Shown: piece after piece, positions 53,586 to 62,560 of the stretch
Position numbering within the stretch: position 1 is the stretch's first letter
Layout: each line of letters starts with the position of its first letter
The notes under the pieces: model-generated
The model's database searches: none
The model's input: only the letters and a program-made list of their open reading frames with translations
Told to the model about the DNA's origin: nothing
Made by a program: the position numbers and the translations under genes
Source of the DNA: Thermoprotei archaeon
GTDB taxonomy: Archaea > Thermoproteota > Thermoprotei > QMSL01 > B3-G16
Direction of reading: 5' to 3'
Length of the DNA: 64,000 nucleotides
NCBI GenBank assembly: GCA_021162845.1
Contig: JAGGXX010000050.1
Location: 43,828 to 107,827 of the forward strand

Positions 53586-54176
53586 TTATATCTCACATAC
53601 AGCATCCACGTACTGCCTCAAAAGACCCTCGATCTGTTTTTCAAGCTCACTACCGTAATAGAGGATGGCTCCATAGTGATTAAGCGATCTTAGCCTATTG
53701 ATACAGAATATCAGGAACCGCATTACCTTAGAGAGTCCATTGAATAGTAGAAATGTGGATAGACCATCCATGATCATCCATATCTCACGGTACCTCTTGC
53801 CTAATCCCCTCAAGGCCCTTTCCATGTTTAGCTGTAGCTCATTTAGATCCGCAGGGGATGAGATGAGGAGTAGATTTCTGACATCTGGTATGAGAGGTCC
53901 GTTAACGGATTTTGTAAGGCAATCTATGAGGTATATCCTACCCTCCTTAATGGCCCCTGGTAACTCCGTGATACGTTTGGCGAGCTTATCTACGACGCTT
54001 GAAGCGGGCCTATTGCTCAGTACTAGGATTATCCCTCGGTCGCCGTCAATTATGAGCTCGCTGAGTATGAGGGCTAGTCCTTCAAGGGCGCTGGTGTTAG
54101 CTTTAGTGAACTTTACTAAGGCTATCCTGAGGTGCCTAGATTTAGTTATATGCGTCATAAGCTCATGAAAGCTCAT
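53586..54176 (-). CDS. RecA-like protein without Walker A (KaiC/Rad55-like)
   Basis: The 196-residue protein has strands and helices like the RecA/KaiC fold: RGIILVLSNRPASSVVDKL, GRIYLIDCLTK, REIWMIMDGLSTFLLFNG and NHYGAILYYGS. The usual GxxGxGKT is replaced by SNRPASSVV, so it probably does not bind ATP. Such inactive RecA paralogues often act as adaptors in archaea. GGGAGG sits upstream of the ATG. It is not in an obvious operon. Confidence 0.55.
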   Translation of the reverse strand: MSFHELMTHITKSRHLRIALVKFTKANTSALEGLALILSELIIDGDRGIILVLSNRPASSVVDKLAKRITELPGAIKEGRIYLIDCLTKSVNGPLIPDVRNLLLISSPADLNELQLNMERALRGLGKRYREIWMIMDGLSTFLLFNGLSKVMRFLIFCINRLRSLNHYGAILYYGSELEKQIEGLLRQYVDAVCEI

Positions 54177-54488
54177 GATGTAGGATCCTCCCTAGCAAGG
54201 AGAGCCTGCATTTAAGAGAGCCTCAATTGATTTATAAGACAAGTGTCGATAAATAAATGTCACGTCTTAAAACCCCTCTTAATTCATGCTAAAGTTATAA
54301 GTTATTTCGAAGCCCGATATAGTCCATGCGTCATCCATGAAAACGTATGGTGAGGAAAACACTAAGCGTTCTCCTATTCTTGCACAAATTATATGAGCCC
54401 ATTATAGGGCGATGCTGGGTTTGCGTTATCTCAAAGAGTAAAATCATGCTTAAAGGATCCTTCGCTAATATTTATAACGGGATCGAGC
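54177..54488. other. 312-base divergent gap with promoters for both sides
   Basis: No gene is seen. The left side has an AT-rich box (near 54214) and the GGGAGG ribosome site for the RecA-like gene. The right side has TATTTATAA at 54468-54476, about 20 bases before the TTG of the GMPP-type gene, so that mRNA should be leaderless. The middle is AT-rich with no strong repeat. Confidence 0.4.
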
Positions 54489-56990
54489 TTGAAAGCAGTC
54501 TTAATGGCTGGAGGGGAGGGAACCCGTCTAAGGCCCCTCACCTCCAACAGGCCTAAGCCCATGGTTCCTGTATGTAATAGGCCTATTATGGAATACAGCT
54601 TAGACCTCTTAAGGCGCCATAATGTGAAGTACGCTGTTGTTACTCTCCATTATATGCCGCACCTCATAGTGGACTACTTTGAGAATGGAGAGCACTTCAA
54701 TATGGAGATATACTACAGTATCGAGGACATCCCCCTTGGGACAGTAGGGGGCATTAAGCAGGCTGAAGATCATCTAGATGAGACGTTCGTTGTAATGAGT
54801 GGTGATGTATTAACGAACATAGACCTCTCGCATATGATAAGGTTTCATAAGTCACATGGCGCACTCCTGACTATAGCCCTCACGAAGATATCCGATCCCA
54901 CGGAGTTCGGAATAGCATTGCTGAATGACGAGGGACGTATAACTAAGTACCTTGAGAAACCCAGCTGGAGCGAGGTCTTTAGCGATCTAGCTAATATGGG
55001 AATATACATACTCGAGCCTGAAGTTCTAAAATATGTACCTAAGGGCAAGCCCTACGATTTCAGCAAGAACTTAATCCCTAAATTACTGAAGCAGGAGGAG
55101 GCCGTTTTCGGTTTCATCGCGGATCCGGTTTATTGGAGCGATGTAGGTACTCATGAGCAATATCTGCAGGCCCATCAGGACTTACTCGAAGGCAAGATAT
55201 CGGGTTTCAAGCCGAGGGGTAGGGAGATAGAGCGAGGAGTGTGGGTCGGTGATGACGTCGAGATAGATAATGCTGAGATCAAACCTCCTGTCGTATTAGG
55301 CGATGAGACCATACTCAAGGAAGGCTCTAAAATAGGGCCGTACACGGTGATCGGGGCTAGGAACATAGTGGATCGAGGAGCAACGGTATCTAGGTCGGTG
55401 ATCTGGGATGACGTTTACATAGGTACTGGATCTGTGCTAAGGGAGGCCATAGTGGCATCTAAATGCAATCTCTCAGCAGGTTGTTTGCTCATGGAGGGAT
55501 CCGTATTAGGAGAATCATGTCTCGTAGGGAAATATGCCATCGTAAGACCAGGGATAAAGATATGGCCGTCTAAACGCGTGGATCCGTATGCCGTGGTCTC
55601 CGTTAATTTAAAGTGGGGCATTAAGTGGGCTAGGGAGCTGTTTGGGCCTTGGGGAATTGAAGGGGCTTTTAACGTGGAAATAACGCCTGAGTTCGCAACG
55701 AAGCTCGGCTTCGCAATAGGATCATGGTTAGGAAGAGGTGCTTCGGTTGCTGTAGCTAGAGATCCATATAGGTCCTCTAGGGCTATAAAAAGGGCTTTGG
55801 TATCAGGCCTGATAGCAGCTGGGATTAACGTGTTCAACTTAACTGTAGCACCTACGCCTGTTCTTAGGCACTTCATAAAGAGAGCTGGGATGAATTGTGG
55901 CGTTATGGTCGAGGCTCCAATCGCTAACCCAAATATGATAAGGATAAAGGTGCTTGGAAAAGAGGGAATAGAGATCAATGAGGATGAGGAGAAAATCATT
56001 GAACGTAGGTTTCAGAGGGAGGAGTATAGAAGGGTCTCGTCGGATGATGTGGGAAGCGTAATTTATCCGACTGATCACATGGAGACGTATGTAATTGACG
56101 CGTGCAAGCACATCAGGGCATCTTTAATCAGCAAAGCCAAGCTACGGGTCATAGTGGACTGTGGACGGGGAGCCGCTTCATTCGTGATACCGAATTTGCT
56201 GGAGCGCATAGGTGCTAAGGTCGTGTTGCTGAATTCAATAGCTGATGAGAACGCAAGGGGGCATAGTGTATTCAACACAACGCACGCTATTGATGTCCTT
56301 TCGAGCATGGTTAGAATAGTGAAAGCAGATCTAGGTGTCTTCTTTGACGAGGATGCAGATCGGGCCATATTCATTGACGATAAGGGCAATAGCGTACCAG
56401 GTGATATAATGCTTGCCATATTGTCTGGAATGATCCTGGAGGAGGCCGGAGGAGGAAGGATAGTAGTCCCTAATACGGCCTCCCGAGTCGTGGATTGGGT
56501 GGCTAAGAGGAAAGGAGGAAAAGTTCTTAGGACTAAAGTTGGAGCAAAACACGTACTTCACGCCATTAGGCTTGAGGAAGCGGTGTTCGGTGGTGAAGAG
56601 AGGGGGGCCTTTGCCTTCCCTGAGTTCCAAGTGGGCTTCGATGGCATGTATGCGCTTATGAAGGTTATGGAAGCCTTGTCAGAGGGGTCTACACTTTCAG
56701 AACTAGCGTTAAGCTTGCCTCCGACCTATACTGCTAAGAGAAGCATAAGGGTTCCCTTTGAGCTTAGGGGGAGAATTCTCAGGAGATTATTGAACGAGCT
56801 AAGAGAGCTTGAAATAGATACCATAGATGGCATAAAGGTTTTAGAACCGCATGGCTGGATCCTCATAAGGCCTAGGTCACATGAACCGCTATTCGACCTA
56901 TACATCGAGGCTGATAATGAGGAAGAGGGAGCGGTAATGTTAAGGAGGTATACTTCGTTGCTGAATAGAATGCTTAGCGAGAACACATAA
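54489..56990 (+). CDS. mannose-1-phosphate guanylyltransferase-like / phosphohexomutase-like fusion
   Basis: 833 residues. Residues 1-230 form a nucleotidyltransferase (MAGGEGTRLRPLT, KPM, GDVLTNID, LEKPSW). Residues about 245-370 form a left-handed beta-helix with hexapeptide repeats. Residues 370-833 form a phosphohexomutase (PGM/PMM). The mutase's catalytic serine loop (usually TASHNP) reads APIANP, with Ile 478 at the serine position, although the metal loop DEDADR (620-625) remains; the sugar loop reads GGEERGA. Such fusions are known in bacteria and archaea; here it probably keeps only the nucleotidyltransferase activity. Start is TTG 54489. Confidence 0.9.
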   Translation: MKAVLMAGGEGTRLRPLTSNRPKPMVPVCNRPIMEYSLDLLRRHNVKYAVVTLHYMPHLIVDYFENGEHFNMEIYYSIEDIPLGTVGGIKQAEDHLDETFVVMSGDVLTNIDLSHMIRFHKSHGALLTIALTKISDPTEFGIALLNDEGRITKYLEKPSWSEVFSDLANMGIYILEPEVLKYVPKGKPYDFSKNLIPKLLKQEEAVFGFIADPVYWSDVGTHEQYLQAHQDLLEGKISGFKPRGREIERGVWVGDDVEIDNAEIKPPVVLGDETILKEGSKIGPYTVIGARNIVDRGATVSRSVIWDDVYIGTGSVLREAIVASKCNLSAGCLLMEGSVLGESCLVGKYAIVRPGIKIWPSKRVDPYAVVSVNLKWGIKWARELFGPWGIEGAFNVEITPEFATKLGFAIGSWLGRGASVAVARDPYRSSRAIKRALVSGLIAAGINVFNLTVAPTPVLRHFIKRAGMNCGVMVEAPIANPNMIRIKVLGKEGIEINEDEEKIIERRFQREEYRRVSSDDVGSVIYPTDHMETYVIDACKHIRASLISKAKLRVIVDCGRGAASFVIPNLLERIGAKVVLLNSIADENARGHSVFNTTHAIDVLSSMVRIVKADLGVFFDEDADRAIFIDDKGNSVPGDIMLAILSGMILEEAGGGRIVVPNTASRVVDWVAKRKGGKVLRTKVGAKHVLHAIRLEEAVFGGEERGAFAFPEFQVGFDGMYALMKVMEALSEGSTLSELALSLPPTYTAKRSIRVPFELRGRILRRLLNELRELEIDTIDGIKVLEPHGWILIRPRSHEPLFDLYIEADNEEEGAVMLRRYTSLLNRMLSENT

Positions 56991-57092
56991 TCTCCGCACT
57001 AAACTAGTCGTCCCAGCTCGTCATGAAGACTGTTTGTCCCTCCTAAGGACATAATGCCTTTAAATGGCTTAAGGCTACGAGTCCTCTTACCT

Positions 57093-57308
57093 TCATTCTA
57101 AGAGCCTGAAAAGGACTTTTCTGCCCTTATCATTCTTCATGATCTCTATCTTACCCTCACGTCCTAGCCATCCAAGCGCACTGTAAACCCGTGTTATCTT
57201 AAGCCCTGTCGCCTTAGCTATCTCCCTAGCCGAAAGGGGTCTTGTTGAATCCTTAAGGGCCTTCCAGACTCTTCCTGCATCTAAGCCGAAGTACTCCTCA
57301 GGCCTCAA
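57093..57308 (-). CDS. small winged-helix protein (DUF2582-like)
   Basis: The 71-residue protein is a single winged helix: AGRVWKALKDSTRPLSAREIAK, TGLKITRVYSALGWLGREGKIEI and a short wing ending KVLFRLL. It matches the small archaeal/bacterial DUF2582 type, thought to bind DNA. The TTG start is preceded by a very strong ribosome site (GGGAGGTGTGA). Position after the sugar fusion gene is convergent. Confidence 0.8.
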   Translation of the reverse strand: MRPEEYFGLDAGRVWKALKDSTRPLSAREIAKATGLKITRVYSALGWLGREGKIEIMKNDKGRKVLFRLLE

Positions 57309-57611
57309 ATCTCACACCTCCCCTCTTAGGAGTTCCATGAAGCTAATAAGCTTTCATGGAATGCACTAGATGATGTTAACGGATGATGAAGAGTAGTGCC
57401 CTTCTCAATGGTGGTTCAGAAGGTGGGCGGTCGCTCATCAATCACTCCTAGCAAACTTCATCATAATTCTAAAGCAGATTACTCTGCTCTCAAGGGAGAT
57501 TCCTATTCCCCATACTAGAGCGGGGCCCCTTTAAGGGCTTTAGGTTATGCGATGATCTCCTCAAGTAGCGACTAGCGAAACGCGCTTTAACCGTTGCTTG
57601 ACCAGCATAGC
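57309..57611. other. 303-base gap with a possible minus-strand C/D-box RNA
   Basis: No open frame of note. On the minus strand, box C ATGATGA (complement of 57458-57464), box C' TGATGA (57435-57440) and box D CTGA (57416-57419) are spaced 15-17 bases apart. The terminal stem is weak, so this is only a candidate. The left part also holds the ribosome site of the winged-helix gene. Confidence 0.35.
57416..57464 (-). ncRNA. candidate C/D box guide RNA
   Basis: On the minus strand the order is C (ATGATGA), 17 bases, C' (TGATGA), 15 bases, D (CTGA). The D' box is not clear and the flanking bases pair poorly, so the call is tentative. The 15 bases before box D would be the guide. Confidence 0.25.
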
Positions 57612-58016
57612 TCACGACCTAGAGAAGGCCACTTGCTTCACAAAACTATACACGACCTTCCTATTATTACTTATGACCCCTTTTACTACATCATCTACAT
57701 TAAGGCTCAGCCTAGAGCCCTCTGCAAGCCTCCGTATGAGGAGTTTTAGTATCACATCAGCTGTATCCTTAAACCCAAGGATATCGACCAAGGTCATGTA
57801 TACTATAGCTGGATTAGAAATGAGGGCTGATCCTAAATCAACATAGGAGCCTAATTTCTTCATGATAAAATACTCCATAACATCTCTAAACGTAGGGCTA
57901 ACACGGCTATCTATAACTTCACATATTTGCTTACATAAATCTTCAGGAACATGTAAGTCATATGGCGACAGTTGCTGACACATATTAATCTCCTGGTATA
58001 TTCTTTCGAATTGCAT
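57612..58016 (-). CDS. hypothetical protein, possibly NitrOD5-like
   Basis: The 134-residue protein is helical. It contains the segments CKQICEVIDSRVSPTFRDVMEYF, LISNPAIVYMTLVDILGF and ADVILKLLIRRLA. This pattern resembles the NitrOD5-like sensor-output domain of Nitrososphaeria-related archaea, but I cannot be sure. Four cysteines lie in the first 35 residues. The gene and its upstream DNA are more AT-rich than the neighbours, which may mark later acquisition. The start is ATG 58016; the GAGG 14 bases upstream is distant. Confidence 0.5.
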   Translation of the reverse strand: MQFERIYQEINMCQQLSPYDLHVPEDLCKQICEVIDSRVSPTFRDVMEYFIMKKLGSYVDLGSALISNPAIVYMTLVDILGFKDTADVILKLLIRRLAEGSRLSLNVDDVVKGVISNNRKVVYSFVKQVAFSRS

Positions 58017-58148
58017 ATGATAACAATTTTCCTCGTTGAATAATTAAATTTGTTAAAACCTCTTTTATTGAAAGATTAGCGGGCCATAATTTAATTCCTG
58101 TATTGTCAATCTCTCATATTACTATAGAACCCCTGCAGAATTTAAATA

Positions 58149-59075
58149 CTATGAGTATTTATGCGCTAAACCAGTTATGTCCATTAAATTCCTGAATCCT
58201 TGCTCCTTAACATAATTCACTATCCCCTTTAAAATGACCTTGAATGCCTTAAGACCGTAAGTATACAATGCTGTTCCTATGCCTACGGCCCTGGCACCAG
58301 CTAACATCAATTCAACGGCATCGCGCCAATCCATTACCCCTCCAACCCCTATTATCGGGACTGTATCACCTACCGCCTCGTAGAGCTCATAGACGCATCG
58401 TACTGCTATCGGGTGTATAGCGGGGCCTGAGAGACCACCATACTTATTCGAGAGCACGGGCTTCTTGGAGTCTACATCTATGACCATGGCCCTAACCGTA
58501 TTTATTGCGACTAATACATCAGCGCCACCATCTATGGCTGCTTTACCCACTTCCACTATGTTAGTAACGTTGGGGGATAGCTTCGCCAGTACTGGACAAT
58601 TCACTGATCCCTTTACCGCTTCCACTATCTCCCTTACAAGCTTAGGATCATGACCTACATCCAGTCCCATGCCCTTGACATGAGGGCAGGAGAGGTTTAG
58701 CTCCACAGCATCGGCTCCAGCCTCCTCTGCTCTAGCGGCTAGATCTGCGTACTCCTCGGGCCTCGATCCGGCTACGCTAGCTATTAGCGGTATCCTTAGG
58801 AGCTGTTTAGCCCTTTTAAGCTCCTTCTTGAAGAAATCCATGCCCGGATTAGCTAGGCCTATCGCGTTGAGAAGGCCGTATTCGAGTTCATAAATCACGG
58901 GATTTTCGAAGCCAGACCTAGGTTCCTTTGTTATGCTCTTAGTGGTAACAGCACCAGCTCCTGCTGATCCAGCCCTGACCAAGAGAGACGCTGTACTCCC
59001 TAATATCCCTGACGCTAATATCAAGGGATTCCTAAGCCTCAAGCCTGCTAACGCGACTTCCGTATGGACTGACAT
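58149..59075 (-). CDS. pyrD: dihydroorotate dehydrogenase, class 1B catalytic subunit
   Basis: About 308 residues. The barrel has NPLILASGILG, a TTKSI segment, VELNLSCPHVKGMG with the catalytic Cys 130 (the class 1B mark, instead of serine), and VAINTVRAM, IIGVGGV, GIGTAL for FMN binding. It oxidises dihydroorotate to orotate and passes electrons to PyrK. ATG 59075 overlaps pyrC by 44 bases and is preceded by GGTAGAT; ATG 59111 is less likely. Last gene of the pyr operon. Confidence 0.93.
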   Translation of the reverse strand: MSVHTEVALAGLRLRNPLILASGILGSTASLLVRAGSAGAGAVTTKSITKEPRSGFENPVIYELEYGLLNAIGLANPGMDFFKKELKRAKQLLRIPLIASVAGSRPEEYADLAARAEEAGADAVELNLSCPHVKGMGLDVGHDPKLVREIVEAVKGSVNCPVLAKLSPNVTNIVEVGKAAIDGGADVLVAINTVRAMVIDVDSKKPVLSNKYGGLSGPAIHPIAVRCVYELYEAVGDTVPIIGVGGVMDWRDAVELMLAGARAVGIGTALYTYGLKAFKVILKGIVNYVKEQGFRNLMDITGLAHKYS

Positions 59076-60375
59076 ATCTACCGAACCCCTTTTCGACCTT
59101 AACGTCTCCATCTTCTAAAGCTACAACTCCGCGGATTATCACCATATAGGGTTTGCCCACGACCTCCATACCTTCAAATGGTGTATATTTAGCCTTTGAA
59201 TGGAATTCCTCACCGCGTACGCGCCAGCGAATGCTATAATCATAAATGACCAGATCGCCATCAAATCCGGGCGATATGCGCCCCTTGGGGACCCTGAGTA
59301 TCGCCGCAGGGTTCGCTGAGTAAAGGCTTAGGATTTCAAGTGGAAAGCCCTCGTCAAGTATAAGCTTCATGAGCAGGGGAAGGCATATCTCAAGGCCGGG
59401 GAATCCAGCTGGTATCCTCTCGTAATCGCTATCCAGCTTCTCGCTTAGCTTATGAGGGGCATGATCCGTGGAGATAGCATCTATGAGCCCTCCTCGCAGA
59501 TGACCTCTCATCCCCTTCACGCTTTCCTCAGACCTTAGGGGGGGATTGACCTTAGCGATCCCCCCGAACTTAGAGGTGAACGAGCTATCTAGGAGCACAT
59601 AATGAGGACACGTGTCACAGGTGATCTTAAATCCCTTAGCTCGATATCCGATTATCTCCTTGACAGCATTGGGGGATGATATATGAGTGAAGTGGATGCG
59701 TATTCCCTCATATGCGATTAAACCTAATAGGTTTCTGACAGCCGTGACCTCGGCTTCTTCGGGTCTTAGTATATGGTGAACCGTTACGTTCTTAATGCCC
59801 TCATAGTGCCCCTCAACCATCCCAGGATCTTCGGCATGGAATACTATTAAGGCGTTCTGCTTCTCAGAGCGTTTGATCAGGGCTTGAAGGTCTTTAGAAT
59901 AATCATGGGGGTATATTTTAAAGCCCAGTATCCCGAATTCGATAAGCTCACTTACATACTCGAGTTTAGCAGGGAAGCCGCTATAGAAGCCGAAGTCAAC
60001 GAGCGCCTTAGATCCTGCGACCTTTTTCTTTAAGGCCAGCTTACGGATCTCGTTCATATAGGGCTTGTTATTAGGCATATCCCCCACAAACGTAACTCCT
60101 CCGTATAGGGCTGAAAGCGTCCCAGTGAGCCAATCCTCCTTATCAGTCTCCCCTAGATCCCTCATATGTACGTGCATGTCTACCATGCCCGGGAGTATTA
60201 CCTTCTTACCCTTCACCACAACGCGTTCCTCAGAAGATGGGGCCCTAGTAGGTTTACAAACTGAGACTATCTTCCCATCATCTATCGCTATGGTGACCTC
60301 TAATATTTCCCCATTCAAGTAGCATTTCCCCTCAACGGTTAGATCAACTCTCTGGAATGGGTATCTTCCTCCCAC
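59032..60375 (-). CDS. pyrC: dihydroorotase
   Basis: About 447 residues, class I form. VDMHVHMRD holds His 68 and His 70, then FKIYPHD, with the lysine usually carboxylated, FHAEDP, HFTHISS and ISTDHAPH (catalytic Asp). The C-terminal part returns to the small beta domain. It cyclises carbamoyl aspartate to dihydroorotate. GTG 60375 follows GGAGGGATC; the longer frame to 60408 lacks such a site. It overlaps pyrK by 32 bases and pyrD by 44. Confidence 0.92.
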   Translation of the reverse strand: MGGRYPFQRVDLTVEGKCYLNGEILEVTIAIDDGKIVSVCKPTRAPSSEERVVVKGKKVILPGMVDMHVHMRDLGETDKEDWLTGTLSALYGGVTFVGDMPNNKPYMNEIRKLALKKKVAGSKALVDFGFYSGFPAKLEYVSELIEFGILGFKIYPHDYSKDLQALIKRSEKQNALIVFHAEDPGMVEGHYEGIKNVTVHHILRPEEAEVTAVRNLLGLIAYEGIRIHFTHISSPNAVKEIIGYRAKGFKITCDTCPHYVLLDSSFTSKFGGIAKVNPPLRSEESVKGMRGHLRGGLIDAISTDHAPHKLSEKLDSDYERIPAGFPGLEICLPLLMKLILDEGFPLEILSLYSANPAAILRVPKGRISPGFDGDLVIYDYSIRWRVRGEEFHSKAKYTPFEGMEVVGKPYMVIIRGVVALEDGDVKVEKGFGRYVSPYGSRVSRLEA

Positions 60376-61156
60376 AATGATCCCTCCAACTCTGGCCGAA
60401 ATCCTCAATGAGAGCTAATATGGTCGATGAGAAGACAGGCCCATCCCTACATACGCGTAGTCCTAGCGGATCCAGAACGCAAGCACCGCATATGCCTATT
60501 CCGCACTTCATATATCGCTCTAATGAGGCTTCACACCGCACGTTGTGCTCTCGGCAGAGATCAACTACGGCCTTCATCATTTTCTCCTTTCCACACACGT
60601 AGACTATATCATAGCCCTTAATGTCCACGACGTCCTTAATCACATCTACCACTGTGCCCTTAAGCCCATAGCTACCATCGTCCGTAGCGACGAAGGTTCT
60701 CCTGGCTAGATGGACGAACTTAGCGACATGGAAGACCTCTGATGCAGTTTTAAACCCTAGTATCACATCCACGGATGACCTAGCTTCAAGTAGTTTTCTT
60801 ACGAGGAAGGGAAATGGAGCTAACCCACATCCCCCAGCGACTATCAAGCATGTGCTTTCCCTTACTACTGAAAAGCCCCTCCCGTAAGGCCCCCTTAAGG
60901 CCACTAAGTCGCCTTCCTTAAGCCTTTCATGTATGTAAGTGGTCACCTTACCTACCTTCGCTATCACTAGCTCCAAGATGCCCTCATCAACGCTATAATC
61001 GGATATGCTTAAGGGTATCTCACCTTGTCCTGGGATCCATAACATTACAAACTGTCCTGGCTCAGGCTTTAAGGGCTCGTCCAGCTTTATTTGACACCAT
61101 AGCACCCTTTCTATGGGCTTATTTAGCCCATGAACCCTGCCCTTAATGTACGCCAA
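60344..61156 (-). CDS. pyrK: dihydroorotate dehydrogenase electron-transfer subunit
   Basis: About 270 residues. The FAD domain has GQFVMLW and PYGRGFS, the NAD domain has VAGGCGLAPFPFL, and the C terminus has CGIGICGACVLD then RVC, giving the [2Fe-2S] cysteines 218, 223, 226 and 236. It passes electrons from PyrDB to NAD+. TTG 61156 lies just after the pyrI stop, five bases after AGGTGG; ATG 61189 is the longer alternative. Pairs with pyrD in the same operon. Confidence 0.92.
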   Translation of the reverse strand: MAYIKGRVHGLNKPIERVLWCQIKLDEPLKPEPGQFVMLWIPGQGEIPLSISDYSVDEGILELVIAKVGKVTTYIHERLKEGDLVALRGPYGRGFSVVRESTCLIVAGGCGLAPFPFLVRKLLEARSSVDVILGFKTASEVFHVAKFVHLARRTFVATDDGSYGLKGTVVDVIKDVVDIKGYDIVYVCGKEKMMKAVVDLCREHNVRCEASLERYMKCGIGICGACVLDPLGLRVCRDGPVFSSTILALIEDFGQSWRDHCGRKIPIPES

Positions 61157-61157
61157 T

Positions 61158-61637
61158 CTAACCACCTGTGAGCTGACGCAAAATCTCATCGTGGCTCATT
61201 ATATAGCCACAGTACTCGCATTGCATCTTAAGAGGGCTTAGGCTTACGAGCCTGAATTTCGACTTCAGGGGTTCCCTAGGTTGGTTCGTTATACACCTTG
61301 GGTTTATGCACGAGAAAAGTCCCTCTATCCTCTCAGGGACGCTTACCTTGCTCTTGCTCACAACCTTATAATTCCTTATTATATTTATAGTAGCAGTAGG
61401 AGCTATGAGCGATATCTTATTTACGTCATCCTTCTTAAGCTCCAGCTTCTCTATCTTCACTATATCCTTTTTGCCTAATTTCTTGCTCTCTACGTTCATC
61501 ACTACAGCTACGCGTAATCCCTCTCTCCCAGTTATCCCGAGGATTTTAAGGACGTAGAGTGCATTACCCGCTGGGATATGATCTATCACGGTACCATCCT
61601 GTATCTTACTCACTAATAACCTCTCATCCCTCCTCAT
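61158..61637 (-). CDS. pyrI: aspartate carbamoyltransferase regulatory chain
   Basis: The 159-residue chain has the allosteric domain ([21 protein letters not shown]) and the zinc domain with Cys 110, 115, 140 and 143 (CINPRC and CEYC). It confers nucleotide regulation on PyrB. ATG 61637 overlaps pyrB by four bases. This confirms that ATCase here is of the regulated class. Confidence 0.95.
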   Translation of the reverse strand: MRRDERLLVSKIQDGTVIDHIPAGNALYVLKILGITGREGLRVAVVMNVESKKLGKKDIVKIEKLELKKDDVNKISLIAPTATINIIRNYKVVSKSKVSVPERIEGLFSCINPRCITNQPREPLKSKFRLVSLSPLKMQCEYCGYIMSHDEILRQLTGG

Positions 61638-62560
61638 ATCTCCTCACCCACGAGGATGAGCTTAAGAAGAGCCATTCTGATGGGAACACCATATCCAGCC
61701 TGCTCGAAGTACTTCGCGTGCTTCGTTGAATCTATTTCGTTTGGCAGTTCATCCGTCCTAGGCAAGGGGTGGAGTATTATCAGATTATCCCTAGCCTCCT
61801 TCAGATGATTTAAGGTCACCCTATAGCTCCCCCTTATCTTCTCGTACTCCGCTGGGTCAGGCAGCCTTTCCCTCTGTATCCTAGTCACATAGAGCACATC
61901 GAGCTCGCTTATAACATCATCGAGCTTCTCGACCTCTGTAAAGGAGGTACCAGTGAATTTCAGGTATTCGATGACCTCGTTCCTGCACTTAAGCTGCGGT
62001 GGGGATATCAGGTAGAGGTGCTTGATGGGATACTTCGACATCCCGTAAATGAAAGACGTAGCAGCCCTGCCGTATTTAAGATCACCTAGTACGCCAACCT
62101 CAAGTCCATCGAAGCTCTCGAAATTCCTCTTTATGGTATAGAGGTCTATCATCGCCTGTGTAGGATGATGACGGGTTCCATCTCCGGCGTTTATCACCGG
62201 TACATCAGCTATCTCCGCTGCGAACTTAGCTGCTCCCTCTATGCTATGGCGTATCACTATTAGATCCGAGTAGGCGTTTAGCATCCTTATGGTATCCGCT
62301 AACGTCTCCCCCTTTGCTATCGATGTCCTAGATGGCTCAGAGAAGCCTATGACCCGTCCGCCTAGCCTTAACATCGCGGTCTCAAAGCTAAACCTAGTCC
62401 TAGTGCTAGGCTCAAAGAAAGCCGCCGCCATGATCTTCCCTTCAAGCAACCTCAGGTTTAAGCCCTTATACTTAAGCATGCTGTCGGTCTCTTCAAAGAG
62501 GACTTCTAGTTCCTCCTTGGTTAGATCAATTATGGTCACGATATCCCTTCCCTTAAACAC
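61634..62560 (-). CDS. pyrB: aspartate carbamoyltransferase catalytic subunit
   Basis: The 308-residue enzyme has the carbamoyl-phosphate motif [13 protein letters not shown] (about residues 48-60), then [29 protein letters not shown] and LHPLPRTDE. It joins carbamoyl phosphate and aspartate. The start overlaps the end of pyrE by eight bases. Standard length. Confidence 0.96.
   Translation of the reverse strand: MFKGRDIVTIIDLTKEELEVLFEETDSMLKYKGLNLRLLEGKIMAAAFFEPSTRTRFSFETAMLRLGGRVIGFSEPSRTSIAKGETLADTIRMLNAYSDLIVIRHSIEGAAKFAAEIADVPVINAGDGTRHHPTQAMIDLYTIKRNFESFDGLEVGVLGDLKYGRAATSFIYGMSKYPIKHLYLISPPQLKCRNEVIEYLKFTGTSFTEVEKLDDVISELDVLYVTRIQRERLPDPAEYEKIRGSYRVTLNHLKEARDNLIILHPLPRTDELPNEIDSTKHAKYFEQAGYGVPIRMALLKLILVGEEI

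Noticed and set aside
54347..54556. A 69-codon plus-strand ORF before the sugar fusion gene
   Set aside because: It overlaps the start of the well-supported nucleotidyltransferase, has no recognisable motif and no good ribosome site.
55415..55999. A 194-codon minus-strand ORF inside the sugar fusion gene
   Set aside because: It mirrors the beta-helix and mutase domains and has shadow-frame composition.
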